Assembly (NCBI GenBank): GCA_003132865.1
Contig: PKYZ01000349.1
Coordinates: 1-14,142 of the forward strand
Source: Bryobacterales bacterium
Lineage (GTDB): Bacteria; Acidobacteriota; Terriglobia; Bryobacterales; Bryobacteraceae
Length of the DNA: 14,142 nt
Direction of reading: 5' to 3'
A program made the position numbers and the translations under genes. Shown one piece after another: positions 13,398 to 14,142 of the stretch. The notes below the pieces were generated by a model that was not told where the DNA came from, made no database searches, and was given only the letters and a program-made list of their open reading frames with translations. Positions within the stretch are counted from its first letter, which is position 1; each line of letters begins with the position of its first letter.

Positions 13398-14142
13398 TGC
13401 GGCACGACACGGCCGGTGATCCCATTACCGGGGTGAAGTGGAGCCGGCGCACGACGCGCAAGATCGCCGAAGAACTCGCCGCTTTGGGCATCGCCGTGAG
13501 CAAGAACACAGTGGGCCGCTTGCTCAAAGACATGGACTTCAAGCTCCGCGTGAACCGCAAGCAGATCGCCTCCACCAAAAACCCCGATCGCAATCAACAG
13601 TTCCTTTACATGGGGCAGCAACGAGAACAATTTGCCAGCCAAGGCCTTCCCATCATCAGTGTCGATACGAAGAAGAAGGAACAAATTGGCAACTTCAAAA
13701 ATACCGGCGCCAAGTGGGATCGCAAACCCATCTTGGTCAAGGATCATGATTTTCGCTCGGATGCCGACGGCATGGCGATCCCCTACGGCATTTACGACAC
13801 ACAGGCCAATCGGGGCGCTGTGTTCGTGGGGACCAGCCACGACACGCCGGCCTTTGCCGTCGACGCCATCGCTCAATGGTGGCTAAAGGAGGGATGCCAA
13901 CGATACCCAACGTCACGCGAACTATTCATCCTGGCCGACGGCGGCGGAAGTAACGGCCCGCGCTCCCGCGTCTGGAGGAAAGCGCTTCAGGACACAACCT
14001 GCACTCCCCTCGGTCCCGTCGTTACCGTAAGCCACTATCCGCCGGGCGCTTCCAAGTGGAATCCCATCGAGCACCGCCTGTTCAGCCAAATCAGCAAAAA
14101 CTGGGCGGGCGAACCCCTCACCGACATCGACAAGATCCTCAA
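13361..14142 (+). CDS. ISAzo13-family transposase, catalytic DDE frame (3' end beyond right edge)
   Basis: In the -1 frame after the A8 run the sequence reads PEVISRIEELMRHDTAGDP, KWSRRTTRKIAEELAALGI, VSKNTVGRLLKDMDFKLRVN and then the RNase-H-like catalytic core. First aspartate: PIISVDTKKKEQIGNFKN. Middle region: 'HDFRSDADGMAIPYGIYD'. Second aspartate: LFILADGGGSNGPRSRVWRK. Glutamate: SHYPPGASKWNPIEHRLFSQ. These are the DDE hallmarks of ISAzo13 (Rhodopirellula-type) transposases, which cut and paste the element. Translation is open to the window end at DIDKIL, so only the last part and the right inverted repeat are missing. An ATG at 13397-13399 overlaps the stop of the upstream frame (TGATG), which offers re-initiation as a second way to make this part. 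All catalytic residues are present. Confidence 0.9.

Larger units (their letters stand above)
12437..14142 (+). mobile_element. ISAzo13-family insertion sequence (left part; right end outside the window)
   Basis: The element contains the two-frame transposase. The left terminus is not determined, because the right inverted repeat lies beyond the window. It should fall between about 12400 and 12608, where 12437-12608 holds no other gene and the antitoxin just before it is probably cut short. No target-site duplication can be checked. Confidence 0.6.

Noticed and set aside
1..14142. CRISPR array, tRNA or rRNA genes
   Set aside because: No regularly spaced short repeats, tRNA-like cloverleaf with CCA/TTC landmarks, or conserved rRNA segment was seen on either strand.

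Overview
The window looks like chromosomal DNA of an Acidobacteriota member, most likely of the Solibacter/Bryobacter group. The base composition is GC-rich, and the secreted protein encoded at 1473-3281 carries the Solibacter-type TIGR03437 domain. This placement is inferred from sequence character only; no 16S or other marker gene is present.

Layout. (1) 1-3281, minus strand: a large secreted TIGR03437-type protein, then a secreted LolA-like protein whose stop overlaps by 4 bases (GTGA) the start of an ECF sigma factor that runs off the left edge. (2) 3415-5501, plus strand: a 73-residue conserved-looking small protein, then a full-length kdpA (potassium-translocating subunit) with no kdpB or kdpC beside it. 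(3) 5502-5984: two adjacent perfect hairpins directly behind kdpA, followed on the minus strand by a frameshifted remnant of a RelE/ParE toxin gene. (4) 5985-8506, plus strand: a two-gene unit of housekeeping type, a bifunctional homocysteine S-methyltransferase/methylenetetrahydrofolate reductase and a Sua5/YrdC-type threonylcarbamoyl-AMP synthase (tsaC-like). (5) 8507-11881: an apparent insertion. The last 290 bp of tsaC (8217-8506) recur at 11592-11881 at about 94% identity, with nearly all differences synonymous. Between the two copies lie two coupled genes, a zinc-ribbon protein of unknown function and a membrane-anchored TPR protein. (6) 11882-12436: a BrnT-type toxin gene broken by an in-frame TGA, followed by a CopG-type antitoxin gene that seems to lack its DNA-binding C-terminus. 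(7) 12609 to the right edge: an ISAzo13-family transposase in two overlapping frames, joined at a run of eight A that fits a -1 slippery site.

How it fits together. The left and middle parts are ordinary chromosome. From the tsaC 3' end onward the window is accessory: a repeat-flanked cassette, a dead toxin-antitoxin pair and an insertion sequence. The cassette begins one base after the tsaC stop, so it leaves tsaC intact and may be expressed from the same transcript. The zinc-ribbon/TPR pair, inserted by what looks like homologous (Campbell-type) recombination at a gene 3' end, is the best candidate here for an undescribed system; its function cannot be read from the sequence.
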